DNA of 64,000 bases from Pseudomonadota bacterium (GCA_027485695.1 JAIXQO010000003.1:930932-994931); one strand, 5' to 3'; counted from the stretch's first letter, positions 50,361-61,802 are shown. Program-made: numbers and translations. Notes: generated by a model not told the origin, from the letters alone.

Positions 50361-50397
50361 CGGGCGAATGGTGAAGCACCATTCGCCCGTTTTTTTA
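50361..50397 (+). terminator. Rho-independent terminator after the psiF-like gene
   Basis: cgggcgaatggtg-aag-caccattcgcccg followed by tttttttt. Confidence 0.93.
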
Positions 50398-50591
50398 TTA
50401 TTTTGTCCAGCGGCCGTCGGAACGGTTTCTAAAAGAGAGATCCCATTTCCGAGGCCGTGGGTAAGTCACAAGGTTGTTGCATCGTCACCCACCACCCCCT
50501 TTCTCGCCCATATAGAGCTCATATATTTAGTCTATATATGGAGTGGAAAAAGGCTAGGGGTTTTTTGATCTGAATCGACCCTCCAGAATAA

Positions 50592-50642
50592 CAAAAGCGA
50601 TGAGACGCGCATTCCATCTTGGACGGCATCTCATCGCTTTTG
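50592..50642. terminator. Long stem-loop, probable bidirectional terminator or structured RNA
   Basis: caaaagcgatgaga / tctcatcgcttttg: 14-bp perfect arms with 23-nt loop; A-rich left and T-rich right arm ends. Confidence 0.6.
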
Positions 50643-50761
50643 TTTGCCCAAAAAAACTGGCAGGAGCCGTTTTTACTCCAGGAATCCTGCCCTAACTTTC
50701 GATTACGTGGCCTTACCAACCGACCACCACGGAACCGATCACGATCACTTGCAAAAAACTT

Positions 50762-51091
50762 TTAGGAGCCTTGGATTTCTCCGCCTGCGGCTTCCAGGTC
50801 TCTTTGGCGCTCGGCCTGGAGTTCATACTCCAAGTGACGGCGATAAGAGCGAGCGAGAATCTTCAACTCTTGAGTGTCAGCGACTTCTTCAAGAGCCCGG
50901 AAGAGGTATTTGCCTCTCGTCATCATGACGGACGTGAGGCGTCCTCTCTTGGAGCGTTCTTCTTGGAAATTCACCATTTCCTCAAGAAGCTCGAGTTTGT
51001 TCAGCGAGAGGATGCGGGCGCGATACGCCAGCTCTTCTTCTTCGCTTTCTTTCAGAACCTTATATGCACGGAGCGAAATAACATTACTCAT
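50762..51091 (-). CDS. Hypothetical small protein
   Basis: Likely start MSNVISLRAYKVLKESEEEELAYRARILSLNKLELLEEMVNFQEERSKRG. Confidence 0.65.
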   Translation of the reverse strand: MSNVISLRAYKVLKESEEEELAYRARILSLNKLELLEEMVNFQEERSKRGRLTSVMMTRGKYLFRALEEVADTQELKILARSYRRHLEYELQAERQRDLEAAGGEIQGS

Positions 51092-51462
51092 ACCTACTTC
51101 CCAATAGAGCAAGGGTGATGCCATGCGTTAACAACTGTCTACAAAAGTAGAGTCCCGCTCAAGGTCTATGAAAGCGCGGAGGAAAAGTCGTGGACTGCTC
51201 CGTTTATTAAATAATGCGATCTAAAATCTCCTTTTAGGAGATGTTGCTATTTTTGTCGACTGACGAAGTTTGTCATATAAAAAGGAAAGGGTCCACAGTG
51301 ATAACCTAACGGAATCACTCATTTTTTATGAACCATTGAATATATCCGCTCCACGAAAACGAACGTGCGACCGGTCACAAAACCCAGTCCAAACCGACAC
51401 TGCGGGGTTTTTGACGACTTATTTAGAAAAGATCTAGAAATGGGTTCCGGGGCTGGATCCCA

Positions 51463-51627
51463 TCAGGGTGTAGATGCCGTCTCAGTTGATACAGAGTCGA
51501 TTTGCCCGGAGCGATCGGACCTTCGGATTTCCATTCGCGCTGCCTTGTTTTCGAAGTACTTCGGCAACTGCGTAGCCAAGATCAGAATGACGACTCCAGA
51601 GATCATCGCCCATTTCGTTAAGGTCAT
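51463..51627 (-). CDS. Small single-TM protein (54 aa), missed by the ORF track
   Basis: Manual translation MTLTKWAMISGVVILILATQLPKYFENKAARMEIRRSDRSGQIDSVSTETASTP*. Confidence 0.5.
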   Translation of the reverse strand: MTLTKWAMISGVVILILATQLPKYFENKAARMEIRRSDRSGQIDSVSTETASTP

Positions 51628-51825
51628 CGTGCGCTCGCCCTTTTGTTCATGAAATTTTGATTATAGAGATTGAGGGAAAATCAGGTTGTGATTTTTCGCG
51701 AATGGGTCGCAATACGAACTTGTTTCGTTTCACTTGTTTCGTCAAATACTGGACGGCCCACTTCCGAAGGGAAAACCCTTGAGTCAGCGCCGACACCAGC
51801 CGAAGAGGGTTTGTGGAGGTCTATC

Positions 51826-52653
51826 ATGAAGAGACCCATCGGATTAGGACTGATCATTATAAGCACTTTTGCATTCGGGGTATTTGCCCAGGCCGGCACG
51901 CGCGAACTTCCGCCGCCACCGCCTCGCACGAGTGATCAAGAGGAGCGTTTTCAAGAATCGTATTTCGGTCGTGAAGACCTCACGCGAAATCGCGGACGTT
52001 TTCGCGCACTCGAGGATGACGAAGGTCGAGAAGTCGACGTTCACTCGGCCGGCCGGGCTCCTGCGTCGGTCAGGCCAAGACCGGATATGCCAACCGAGCA
52101 GCGTCGGGTAGACCGAGAGCTCGAGCACGAAGAGCGTGAGATGGCTGCGGACGCCGATGGTGCGAGTCGCGTGAATGTCGAGCGCCGAGTCTGGAAAACG
52201 CCGACGCGCCCTTCGATGCCGATCCACAAAACGGAAGTGTCGCGGGCACCTGCTTCGATGACCGATACGTTTGGGGCTGGAGTTTCCAGTCCGAACTGGA
52301 TGCGTGAGCAATCAAAATCGGTCGACCAGAGCGTGACCCGGCAAGACACCCTGACCGCGCGCAAGGGCGTGCAAGAGATTTCCGTGATTGCAAACGATCT
52401 GGGATTTTTCCCGAAGACCGTGTTCGTCAGTCGCGATATTCCCGTCCGTTTGTTCGTGACCGGCGCCTCTAAGCAGCCGCTTTGTATTATGATGGATTCG
52501 TTTAACGTCAAGAAGCAGGTCCGCTCGCAGAAGGTCGAAGAAATCACGTTCACCCCAAGCTCTCCGGGCACCTATCGTTTCTACTGCCCGGTGAACGGCA
52601 GCGAAGGCGTACTCGTCGTGCGTGAGCTGGGTGGCGTGGACGACGCGTCCTAA
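51826..52653 (+). CDS. Exported protein with C-terminal cupredoxin-like domain
   Basis: Likely start MKRPIGLGLIIISTFAFGVFAQAG; C-terminal VQEISVIANDLGFFPKTVFVSRDIPVRLFVTGASKQPLCIMMDSFNV...ITFTPSSPGTYRFYCPVNGSEGVLVVREL. Confidence 0.7.
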   Translation: MKRPIGLGLIIISTFAFGVFAQAGTRELPPPPPRTSDQEERFQESYFGREDLTRNRGRFRALEDDEGREVDVHSAGRAPASVRPRPDMPTEQRRVDRELEHEEREMAADADGASRVNVERRVWKTPTRPSMPIHKTEVSRAPASMTDTFGAGVSSPNWMREQSKSVDQSVTRQDTLTARKGVQEISVIANDLGFFPKTVFVSRDIPVRLFVTGASKQPLCIMMDSFNVKKQVRSQKVEEITFTPSSPGTYRFYCPVNGSEGVLVVRELGGVDDAS

Positions 52654-52665
52654 AAAGGGATTGAA

Positions 52666-53793
52666 ATGAGTTCTGTTTTTCAAGACAGCGTTGATACATT
52701 CCTCGCTCCGATCAAGAAGCATCTCGAAGACGACAGCGTCACCGAGGTCCTCGTGAACGGGGCCAACGAAGTATTCGTCGAGCGCAAGGGCAAGCTCGAA
52801 CGCGTTCAGGACCATTTCAAAGACGAGCAGGCGTTACTCGCCGCCGTTCGAAACATCGCACAGTTCGTGGGCCGCCGAATCGATGAAGAGAACCCGACGC
52901 TGGATGCGCGCCTTCCGGACGGAAGTCGTGTCGCCGCTGTGGTACCGCCGTGTTCGCGCAAGGGAACGACGCTCTCCATCCGCAAATTCTCCAAAAGTAA
53001 TCCGACGTTCGTCGATTTGATCGAGCGCGGCTCGATCACCAAAGAAGCGGCGCGGTTCCTAGATGTCGCGATATTCTTAGGCAAAAACATGATTATTTCG
53101 GGTGGTACCGGTTCCGGTAAAACGACCCTGCTCAACGTCCTGGGGTCCCGGATTCCGGGACATCAGCGGCTCCTTGTGATCGAGGACTCGAGCGAACTCA
53201 AGATCAAGTCCGATCACGTGGTATTTTTTGAAACCAAGCACAAAGACGAGATGGGCAAAGGCGAGGTCACTATTCGAGATCTCATCCGCTCGGCGCTCCG
53301 TCTGCGTCCGGACCGAATCATCGTGGGTGAGGTGCGGGGGGGCGAAGCACTCGACCTGATCACCGCGATGAACACCGGTCACGGCGGTTCGATGGGCACG
53401 ACCCACGCGAATACTCCTTACGATGCACTCGTGCGTCTCGAGACGCTCTCGATGATGGGGGACACTCAAGTTCCGATTGCGGCGATTCGACGTCAGATCG
53501 CGTCCGCTATCTCGCTCGTTGTGCAGATCAAGCGTTTGAATGACGGTTCCCGTAAGATCACCCAGATCGCCGAGGTGATCCCGGATGTAGATGCGAACGG
53601 ACGCTACATGGTCCAGGAGATCTTCGCATTCATTCAGCGGGGCATTGCGCCGGATGGTAAAATTCTCGGTGAATTGATCCCGACCGGAACGCTCCCGAGT
53701 TTCATGGAAGAAATCGAAGTCAATCGATTGCCTTATGGTCGCGACAAGTTTGCGCCACCGGCCTGGTATCTGGCTGAGAAAAAGAGCGCTTAG
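52666..53793 (+). CDS. cpaF: CpaF/TadA-type secretion ATPase
   Basis: [23 protein letters not shown]; Walker [82 protein letters not shown]. Confidence 0.93.
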   Translation: MSSVFQDSVDTFLAPIKKHLEDDSVTEVLVNGANEVFVERKGKLERVQDHFKDEQALLAAVRNIAQFVGRRIDEENPTLDARLPDGSRVAAVVPPCSRKGTTLSIRKFSKSNPTFVDLIERGSITKEAARFLDVAIFLGKNMIISGGTGSGKTTLLNVLGSRIPGHQRLLVIEDSSELKIKSDHVVFFETKHKDEMGKGEVTIRDLIRSALRLRPDRIIVGEVRGGEALDLITAMNTGHGGSMGTTHANTPYDALVRLETLSMMGDTQVPIAAIRRQIASAISLVVQIKRLNDGSRKITQIAEVIPDVDANGRYMVQEIFAFIQRGIAPDGKILGELIPTGTLPSFMEEIEVNRLPYGRDKFAPPAWYLAEKKSA

Positions 53794-53914
53794 TCCCCGA
53801 AGGTAAGGCGACTTTTGTGGTCCGAGATCAGGAGTCGCGCCGTCAGAGGCATTCTTTCGCGTTTTTTCTCGCGCCGCTCCGGGAACTTGTGCAAAATAGG
53901 TCTTACCCTTACCT

Positions 53915-55381
53915 ATGAAAACCGTTGATTTTGACCTCATCGTGATTGGATCGGGCCCCGGCGGACAACGTGCTGCATTGCAGAGCGCGAAAGCCGGCAA
54001 GAAGGTCGCGATCGTTGATGATGTGAGGGAAATCGGCGGTGGATGCGTGCACTACGGAACGCTTCCTTCGAAATCTTTTCGCGAATCGGTTTACCGATTT
54101 TCCCTGAGTTCGCAAGGTGCGCTCAATCAGCACCGTAAAAAAGGCAAGAGCGAGGTCGTCGCTAGTCGCCCGGAGATGAAGCGTCTTCTCGAGCGCCGCG
54201 ATCAAGTCGTGCGCGAAGAAGTGCACGTCATTGCCGACCAGCTCAAACGCAATAACGTGACCGTCCTCTCGGGCCGCGCGCGTTTCGTGAATTCACACGA
54301 GATCGATGTCGACGATGGAACGAATGATCTGCGACGTTACAGCGCCACTTATTTTGTGATCGCCGTCGGAGCGACACCTGTTACCTCCGAGAAGCTCGGA
54401 CTGGACGGAAAAACCGTTTATGACAGCAATACGATCTTGGGGCTCGAGTGCGTTCCGGAACGCATGATCGTGCTGGGCGCCGGCATCATCGGTTGCGAAT
54501 ACGCGAGCATGTTTTCGATGGCAGGCACCAAGGTGATTCTCGTCGACAAGCGTAAGGAAATTCTCGCGTCGGTCGACCGCGAGATCGTCGCTCACCTGGT
54601 TCAGCGGTTTGAGCACCAAGGCGTTGAGATCCGTTTGTCCGTCGAAGCGACGGCGCTCGAAAAAGGCGCGCGCGGAGAAAATCAGCGTCCCTGGGTTTCG
54701 GTCACGCTTTCGGATGGATCGATCGTGGATGCGGATTGCGTGCTTGTGGCGCAGGGCCGTTTTGGAAACACCAACGGTCTTGGCCTCGAGAACACCAAGA
54801 TACAGCCGGATGATCGCGGACTCCTCAAGGTGGACGCCAATTTTAGAACTTCTGAGCCGCACATTTACGCGGTCGGAGACGTGATTGGACCGCCGGCTCT
54901 TGCTTCGACCAGCATGGAGCAGGGGCGGATTGCTGCCTGTCACGCGTTCGACATCGAGGTGCTTTCACCCAAGGGCGAGCGCATCGATCCAGAGATGCCA
55001 TTGCTCTATCCGTACGGCATTTACACCATCCCCGAGATCTCGATGATCGGTCGCACCGAAGAAGAACTCAAGGCCGACGGAATTCAATTCGTCGCCGGAA
55101 AAGCTCGCTACAAAGAGCTCGCGCGCGGGCAGATTGTTGGAGACCAATGGGGGCTTCTCAAAATTTTGGTGGACAAAACCTCGCTCAAAATCCTCGGTGT
55201 GCACATTGTGGGCGATAACGCCGCCGACTTGATTCATATTGGACAGGCAGTCATGTTGCTCGAAGGCGATGTGACTTACTTTATACATTCAGTATTTAAT
55301 TATCCGACGCTCGCGGAGGCTTACAAAACGGCCTCATTTCACGCCGTCAATCTCATCCGCGGGACGACCCAAACGAGGTAG
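53915..55381 (+). CDS. sthA: Soluble (Si-specific) NAD(P)+ transhydrogenase
   Basis: 488 aa flavoprotein: FDLIVIGSGPGGQRAALQSAKAGKKVAIVDD...IGGGCVHYGTLPSKSFRESVYRFS; lacks the CxxxxC redox pair at that position. Confidence 0.88.
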   Translation: MKTVDFDLIVIGSGPGGQRAALQSAKAGKKVAIVDDVREIGGGCVHYGTLPSKSFRESVYRFSLSSQGALNQHRKKGKSEVVASRPEMKRLLERRDQVVREEVHVIADQLKRNNVTVLSGRARFVNSHEIDVDDGTNDLRRYSATYFVIAVGATPVTSEKLGLDGKTVYDSNTILGLECVPERMIVLGAGIIGCEYASMFSMAGTKVILVDKRKEILASVDREIVAHLVQRFEHQGVEIRLSVEATALEKGARGENQRPWVSVTLSDGSIVDADCVLVAQGRFGNTNGLGLENTKIQPDDRGLLKVDANFRTSEPHIYAVGDVIGPPALASTSMEQGRIAACHAFDIEVLSPKGERIDPEMPLLYPYGIYTIPEISMIGRTEEELKADGIQFVAGKARYKELARGQIVGDQWGLLKILVDKTSLKILGVHIVGDNAADLIHIGQAVMLLEGDVTYFIHSVFNYPTLAEAYKTASFHAVNLIRGTTQTR

Positions 55382-55387
55382 TCGTGC

Positions 55388-55873
55388 ATGCAGTTCTCGA
55401 AAACCGAATTCCGCGGCAAACCGACCGAATGTTTCACCACCGAAACTTGGCTGGCCCAGCCCATCGACAAAGTCTTTGAGTTCTTTAGCTCCGAGAAAAA
55501 CCTGGAAATCCTGACCCCCGATTTTCTGCAATTTCGTGTGCTCGGCATGGACACGCCGCAAATCCAGGAAGGGACGCTGATCGACTACCGTCTCAAGATT
55601 CACGGAATACCGGTGCGCTGGCGGACTCGGATCGAAGAGTGGAAACCCGGCCATCATTTCGTCGACACCCAGCTCAAGGGGCCTTACTCACTCTGGCACC
55701 ACCGGCACGAGTTCACCGCTGAAAACGGCGGGACGCGAATGCGAGACCGAGTGATGTTTCGTTTGCCGCTGGGTGGGCTTGGGATGCTCGTGGCGGGCGC
55801 ATTTGTACGCAAAGACGTGCGGCAGATTTTCGAGTACCGCGAACGGAAACTTGCCGAGCTTTTTCCTCGTTAG
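55388..55873 (+). CDS. SRPBCC (START-like ligand-binding) family protein
   Basis: TETWLAQPIDKVFEFFSSEKNLEILTPDFLQFRVLG...YRLKIHGIPVRWRTRIEEWKPGHHFVDTQLKGPYSLWHHRHEF. Confidence 0.85.
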   Translation: MQFSKTEFRGKPTECFTTETWLAQPIDKVFEFFSSEKNLEILTPDFLQFRVLGMDTPQIQEGTLIDYRLKIHGIPVRWRTRIEEWKPGHHFVDTQLKGPYSLWHHRHEFTAENGGTRMRDRVMFRLPLGGLGMLVAGAFVRKDVRQIFEYRERKLAELFPR

Positions 55874-56304
55874 TCGAGCGAACCTTTTTGACAACCCGGT
55901 AAGTACATCGCGGCTTCGGCAACGAGGTTGCTCGTGCGTGCTCGAATGGCTCCTGGCACTTGCTCCCAGTGTGAGATTTCTGGAGCAACCTCGGCGTAGT
56001 AGAGTGGCACTCCAAACTGCAGAGTCTTGCCGGTTTCGCGGTTGCCGAGGGTCGGTTGGTAAACCATCGTGTAATGGTATTCACCGCCGTTGAAGTTCAA
56101 AACGTGAGCACCTTTGGTCGGTATTAATGCGAGTTCATAGCGAGCCTTGGATTTGTCGCGGGTGACGATGATGTCGCGGTCACGGAGCGTTTCTTCGAGG
56201 ACAGGGGAGACGAGAGAATTGTCCGAGGTGAGGAAAACTCGGCATTTGGCCTGGGCGACAGAAATGCTTGCGACGACGATGAGTGCGGTCCAAAAGGCTT
56301 TCAT
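55870..56304 (-). CDS. Exported hypothetical protein
   Basis: 144 aa; signal MKAFWTALIVVASISVAQA. Confidence 0.65.
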   Translation of the reverse strand: MKAFWTALIVVASISVAQAKCRVFLTSDNSLVSPVLEETLRDRDIIVTRDKSKARYELALIPTKGAHVLNFNGGEYHYTMVYQPTLGNRETGKTLQFGVPLYYAEVAPEISHWEQVPGAIRARTSNLVAEAAMYLPGCQKGSLD

Positions 56305-56324
56305 GAATGACTCCCATTCATTAA

Positions 56325-57791
<1,467 letters not shown>

Positions 57792-57795
57792 GCGA

Positions 57796-58137
57796 ATGAA
57801 CCGCCGGTATTTTTCTCGCGAGACGATAAATCGTCGACACTTTTGGTTAGGAGCCTTCCTGGTTTGGCTGTTGTGCCTATCGGGAGGGCTTCTTCGTTTT
57901 CAGGTGGGGATGCCCGGCATTCTTCAATGGTTCGAGCTCAAAGGGGAGTTAAACGATCGCCGTGCTGACTTGGCTTCGATCGATGCCGAGATTTCGATGA
58001 TCGACCAAGATAGCCGCCGCCTAGAAAGAAGCCGGCCTGCTCAGGAAAAAGAAATTCGCCGGGTCTTGGGGTACGTGGCCGAAGACGAGCTGATTTTTGA
58101 TTTCTCTTCCGCGAGTCGCGAAGCGGTCATCGAGTAA
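57796..58137 (+). CDS. FtsB/DivIC-like septum formation initiator family protein
   Basis: 113 aa; one N-terminal TM then coiled coil (ELKGELNDRRADLASIDAEISMIDQDSRRLERS); directly downstream of eno, as ftsB often is. Confidence 0.75.
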   Translation: MNRRYFSRETINRRHFWLGAFLVWLLCLSGGLLRFQVGMPGILQWFELKGELNDRRADLASIDAEISMIDQDSRRLERSRPAQEKEIRRVLGYVAEDELIFDFSSASREAVIE

Positions 58138-58149
58138 GCGGCGCTCGAG

Positions 58150-59133
58150 TTACTGAGCGTCCTTCAGTCCGGGTTGATTCCCAAAAAAATAGCGATAGCT
58201 CTGTTTTTGATTCGGTCGCTTGGGGTCTTCGTAATAGAAGATCGATCCCAGTCCACTGCAGGATCTGCCGTGAGCATCGATCGTTGTCTGACTGCCGCGA
58301 CACAAACATGCGCTCGGTGCCGTTTGTGAGGCGGGGAATCGATAGTTCTGGCAGTATTTCTTGGTCTCAGACTCAGGACAAAGCTGCGCGACCCGACCGC
58401 CAAATTGAGTTTCGCAATCGATGTTTTGAAAAACACATTGCCCGTTCATCCAGCGCAGCCCCAGCACCTCTTGGCAGAGCAGGGGTTTTGGTCGCTCACA
58501 CTGATTCGTTTGGGCATTCCAGACATATCCGCTGGGGCGCATGGAGGCGCAACTCACGCGTGCCGGGTCGCCGTTTTGATTGGATGAAATCAGAATCGGT
58601 TGGCTGGCGAGGTCCCTGAAAATTTCATTCGAATCATGCCCCAACGGCAAATCGGAGTCCGCGTCGTTGTAAATGCGAATCCTGACTGCGATTTCCCCCG
58701 TCGAAATGCACTCGAACGAGTCTTGGGGGCAGTGGATGTCATAGGTGAGTTCGACACGAAAAGGCGCGTTTTCGTTTTCGCATTTTTTGGTGCTCTTCGT
58801 GATATCCGCGATGCGTTTGAAATTCGAGTTGTAGCAACCTTCGACCAGTTTTTTGGTGGTCCCGTTGCACTTGCCACGTGAATTGCAGTCATCGAATTTT
58901 TGCAGGTAGCGCCCCGAGGCTTTTTGGCATTTGAGTCCCCGTGAACGATGGAAACAGTCCCGAAGGTTGGCGTCCGCAACCGGCCCTCTCTCTTTGGCGG
59001 CCTGGTATTGTTCGTTAAATGGGTCATTCGACGCCCAGGCCGGGTGGACGAGCAAGGCGATGATGAGCCAGTTGAACCACATTCCTCGAGTATAACGCGG
59101 TTTTTCGATAAAATGGGGTGTCAATAAAAACAC
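58150..59133 (-). CDS. Cys-rich exported protein, family member A
   Basis: 327 aa; N-terminal signal; shares GCYxxxFxRI, APFRVxL...C...C and CxxxxPSGYVWNAQTNQCERPKPLLCQE...LRWMNGQC with the ORFs at 59468 and 61803. Confidence 0.75.
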   Translation of the reverse strand: MFLLTPHFIEKPRYTRGMWFNWLIIALLVHPAWASNDPFNEQYQAAKERGPVADANLRDCFHRSRGLKCQKASGRYLQKFDDCNSRGKCNGTTKKLVEGCYNSNFKRIADITKSTKKCENENAPFRVELTYDIHCPQDSFECISTGEIAVRIRIYNDADSDLPLGHDSNEIFRDLASQPILISSNQNGDPARVSCASMRPSGYVWNAQTNQCERPKPLLCQEVLGLRWMNGQCVFQNIDCETQFGGRVAQLCPESETKKYCQNYRFPASQTAPSACLCRGSQTTIDAHGRSCSGLGSIFYYEDPKRPNQKQSYRYFFGNQPGLKDAQ

Positions 59134-59187
59134 ACCCCAAGAGAGGCCTTCGCAATAATGAAGGATTTTGTGTTACACTAGTGATGT

Positions 59188-59403
59188 ATGAAAAATGAAA
59201 AAGGCATGACCCTCGTCGAAATCATGATCGCCTCCAGCGTTGCGTTGGTAATCGGTCTTGCGTTCGCCGAGATGAACTCGCAGCAATCCAAAACCCAAAA
59301 GCGCTTGCAGGTCAAAGCGTCGGCGCAGGATTTTCATAACTACGTCCGATTCCTCGTGATCAATACCGCGGTCGATACAGTCAATCAGTCGGCGACCAAT
59401 TGA
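59188..59403 (+). CDS. Very short type IV prepilin-like protein
   Basis: 71 aa: MKNEKG|MTLVEIMIASSVALVIGLAFAEMNSQQSKTQKRLQVKASAQDFHNYVRF. Confidence 0.8.
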   Translation: MKNEKGMTLVEIMIASSVALVIGLAFAEMNSQQSKTQKRLQVKASAQDFHNYVRFLVINTAVDTVNQSATN

Positions 59404-59467
59404 TCGTCTGAATCGAGGTAAATCTCGTTCCCGTGATTTTTTCGTTTCAGATGGGGGAGCGTTTTTT

Positions 59468-61447
59468 TTGCTGAAATATTTTTCAATTTCCGGCGTCGTC
59501 CGATCCGCGTTGATTTTCGCGGGGACGGCGTTTTTCGTTGGCGCGCATGCGGATGATGCTTTGAGGCGTTGTTACGCGCCATCGGAGGCCAAGCCTTGTG
59601 TAGAGGTGGGGCGAGGTAAGAAAACGCCTGAACTTCCAGTCTATCCGCAAAACTTCATCGTGAAACGCGGAGGTGCGGTGATTGAGAGTCAGCCGCTAGC
59701 CGGTTGTTACGATCTCAATTTTCGTCGAATTTCGAGCATCCCGGGTGGCGCTGAGAACGGCAAATGCCTGACCGATCGAGCGCCCGTGCGATTTCTGCTC
59801 CGTTATCGTACGACCTGCCCCGAGGGCAAACCTCGTTGTACGTACGGAAGTCGCGTCCAAGTGATTCCCGAGACCAGTCTCGATGGACCTCAGCCATTTG
59901 GAGATGGTTTCAATTTGAATCTCACGCTCGGTCTGCCGATTGTGCTCGGGCAGAGCGTTTCCAGTTTCTCCGCCAAGGACGCTTGCGTTTTTCTGGCGGG
60001 ACAGGCGGGCGGGGGATATGCATTTGACGAAGCTACGCAGACTTGCCAGAAGAAACCCGAAAAGGTCTGCGAGGAATTAGGTTGGACCTACCATCCCACC
60101 CTGCAAACGTGTTTGAGTTATGCTTCGGTTGAGTGCGAATCCGGTTGTGGAGATCCGCTTCAGGCTTGCGAGGGTTATACCTATGCGCCACCCGGTAAGA
60201 GTTGTGTTTGTCGTGGCAAGGCCAAATACCGCGATCTGTTCGGTGCGGCCTGTAGTTGGGTTCACGTCGATTTTTTGATTAACCCGCTTTGTGCCATGGA
60301 TAACGTACGTAACTTCGAGTGGGTTGCTGGCGACTACAGCAAAAACGAGCAAGATGCGTGTTGCCAGAAAGGGAGCTGCGCATCGTCCATCAATAATCGA
60401 GACTACGCAAAAAATCTGGATCTGGGCATTATTGCGCGTCCGTCGATCTCCTCTTATCTGGCTCATGCTCCCGTCGGGGTCGGCAGTCCTGCGCAGAAGT
60501 TCTGTGCGACTCAACCGACATCGCCCGCTTGTCGAAGCGTCGCGAGCGATGGAGGAGTGGATCCGACGGGAAGCGGAACTCCAGGAACGACGCCGACTCC
60601 ATCTTTCACTCCCACACCAACGGCGACTCCCACTTCGGGCGGCTCCGGAAACGGTGATACAGTTGTCCTGGATCCGAAACCTGTCTCCGGTGAACTCAAA
60701 GGTTGCGTTTGTGCACAAGCAGGGCGAGTGGCAGGGGACGGCGGAACGCTTCAGTGTGCAAGCTCACTCGTGAATGATGGAGTGGGTAATGTGCGGGACT
60801 ATGGGGCGATTACCTGCGCGGTGGGCAATCGAGTCTCCGTCGGTGGTGCATCGATCCTTTGTTATGAGTACGCTGATACGGTTGCAAAATGCGCTTACAA
60901 TGGGCCGATGGCGGCGACAGACCCTTCGACCTATCTGGTTTCGCCCAAATCGTGTTACTGCCAAGGCCCTGCGATCGATGATTTACGGTGCGTGTATACG
61001 ATCGAAGAGCGAGTCGGCGGAGTGCTGAAACGATCCTTTAATGAAACTCAGTACTGTCGACGTGGCTCGAATCTCACGCTTTATGGTGCGACGGTGAGTT
61101 GTTCGGCACCAAATACGCAAGATTGGACGAGCTGTAGTGCCGGTACCTCCGGTGGTGTAGTCGTGGGCGATAATCCCCCGAAAACACGCGATTGCAGCTG
61201 TTATCGTGAAGGCTCGATGGGCGGAGTTTGCGGCTACGCGAACGATACTGGCGACGGTTGCGACGTGGGAGTCTATGTTTGTGATCAGAGCGCGATGGCT
61301 TGCGCTACAGGGCCTGTGCGTCCCTACTGTGAGAACGGCTATGCGCCGATCAATATTCCGGCACCGGCTTGTTCAGGCGCGGTATCGGGAGGTGGCGGCG
61401 GAGGTTCAGGTGGCGGTGGGGCCCAAGAAGTCGAGCAATCGCTCTGA
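59468..61447 (+). CDS. Cys-rich exported protein, family member B
   Basis: 659 aa; TTG start; signal SALIFAGTAFFVGAHADD; shared motifs GCYDLNFRRISS, CxxxAGQAGGGYAFDEATQTCQKKPEKVCEELGWTYHPTLQTC; TP-rich linker TPGTTPTPSFTPTPTATPTSGGSG. Confidence 0.8.
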   Translation: MLKYFSISGVVRSALIFAGTAFFVGAHADDALRRCYAPSEAKPCVEVGRGKKTPELPVYPQNFIVKRGGAVIESQPLAGCYDLNFRRISSIPGGAENGKCLTDRAPVRFLLRYRTTCPEGKPRCTYGSRVQVIPETSLDGPQPFGDGFNLNLTLGLPIVLGQSVSSFSAKDACVFLAGQAGGGYAFDEATQTCQKKPEKVCEELGWTYHPTLQTCLSYASVECESGCGDPLQACEGYTYAPPGKSCVCRGKAKYRDLFGAACSWVHVDFLINPLCAMDNVRNFEWVAGDYSKNEQDACCQKGSCASSINNRDYAKNLDLGIIARPSISSYLAHAPVGVGSPAQKFCATQPTSPACRSVASDGGVDPTGSGTPGTTPTPSFTPTPTATPTSGGSGNGDTVVLDPKPVSGELKGCVCAQAGRVAGDGGTLQCASSLVNDGVGNVRDYGAITCAVGNRVSVGGASILCYEYADTVAKCAYNGPMAATDPSTYLVSPKSCYCQGPAIDDLRCVYTIEERVGGVLKRSFNETQYCRRGSNLTLYGATVSCSAPNTQDWTSCSAGTSGGVVVGDNPPKTRDCSCYREGSMGGVCGYANDTGDGCDVGVYVCDQSAMACATGPVRPYCENGYAPINIPAPACSGAVSGGGGGGSGGGGAQEVEQSL

Positions 61448-61451
61448 ATCC

Positions 61452-61697
61452 TTAGTTTCCGCCTCCGGGATTTGTCGGCGCCTGCAAGATCTCCGTGGCT
61501 CGTTGATTCAAGATGGCTTCGACCTTTTTATGAAAATCCTGCGAGTTCGAGCGGACCTGGGTCGCGCGCTGCTGATTGGCGAAATAGGTGTTGAGCGAGA
61601 GGAACCCCAGAATCACGACTGCCGCGATGGCGCCGGTAACGAGGCCTTCTAAGAGCGTGAATCCTGCGACGTTTCTCAAACGAGAGCGATTTCCCAT
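61452..61697 (-). CDS. Very short type IV prepilin-like protein
   Basis: 81 aa: MGNRSRLRNVAG|FTLLEGLVTGAIAAVVILGFLSLNTYFANQQRATQVRSNSQDFHKKVEAILNQ. Confidence 0.8.
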   Translation of the reverse strand: MGNRSRLRNVAGFTLLEGLVTGAIAAVVILGFLSLNTYFANQQRATQVRSNSQDFHKKVEAILNQRATEILQAPTNPGGGN

Positions 61698-61802
61698 ACT
61701 CTTAGTGTAAACCGTTTTTTTTCCGACGCAAATGGGAGGAGGTCACGGCGGACACAGTTCTTCGAGTTCTGTCGACGGAGTGAGCGCTCATGCTACACTG
61801 AA

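Noticed and set aside
53077-54000. 307-aa minus-strand ORF
   Set aside because: Antisense to cpaF and the sthA start; shadow ORF.
60580-60660. TP/TG-rich short repeats (TPTPSFTPTPTATPT)
   Set aside because: Protein linker low-complexity, not a CRISPR or satellite array.
60077-60718. 213-aa minus-strand ORF opposite the 659-aa Cys-rich protein
   Set aside because: The plus frame has signal peptide, paralogues and conserved Cys; the minus frame has none.
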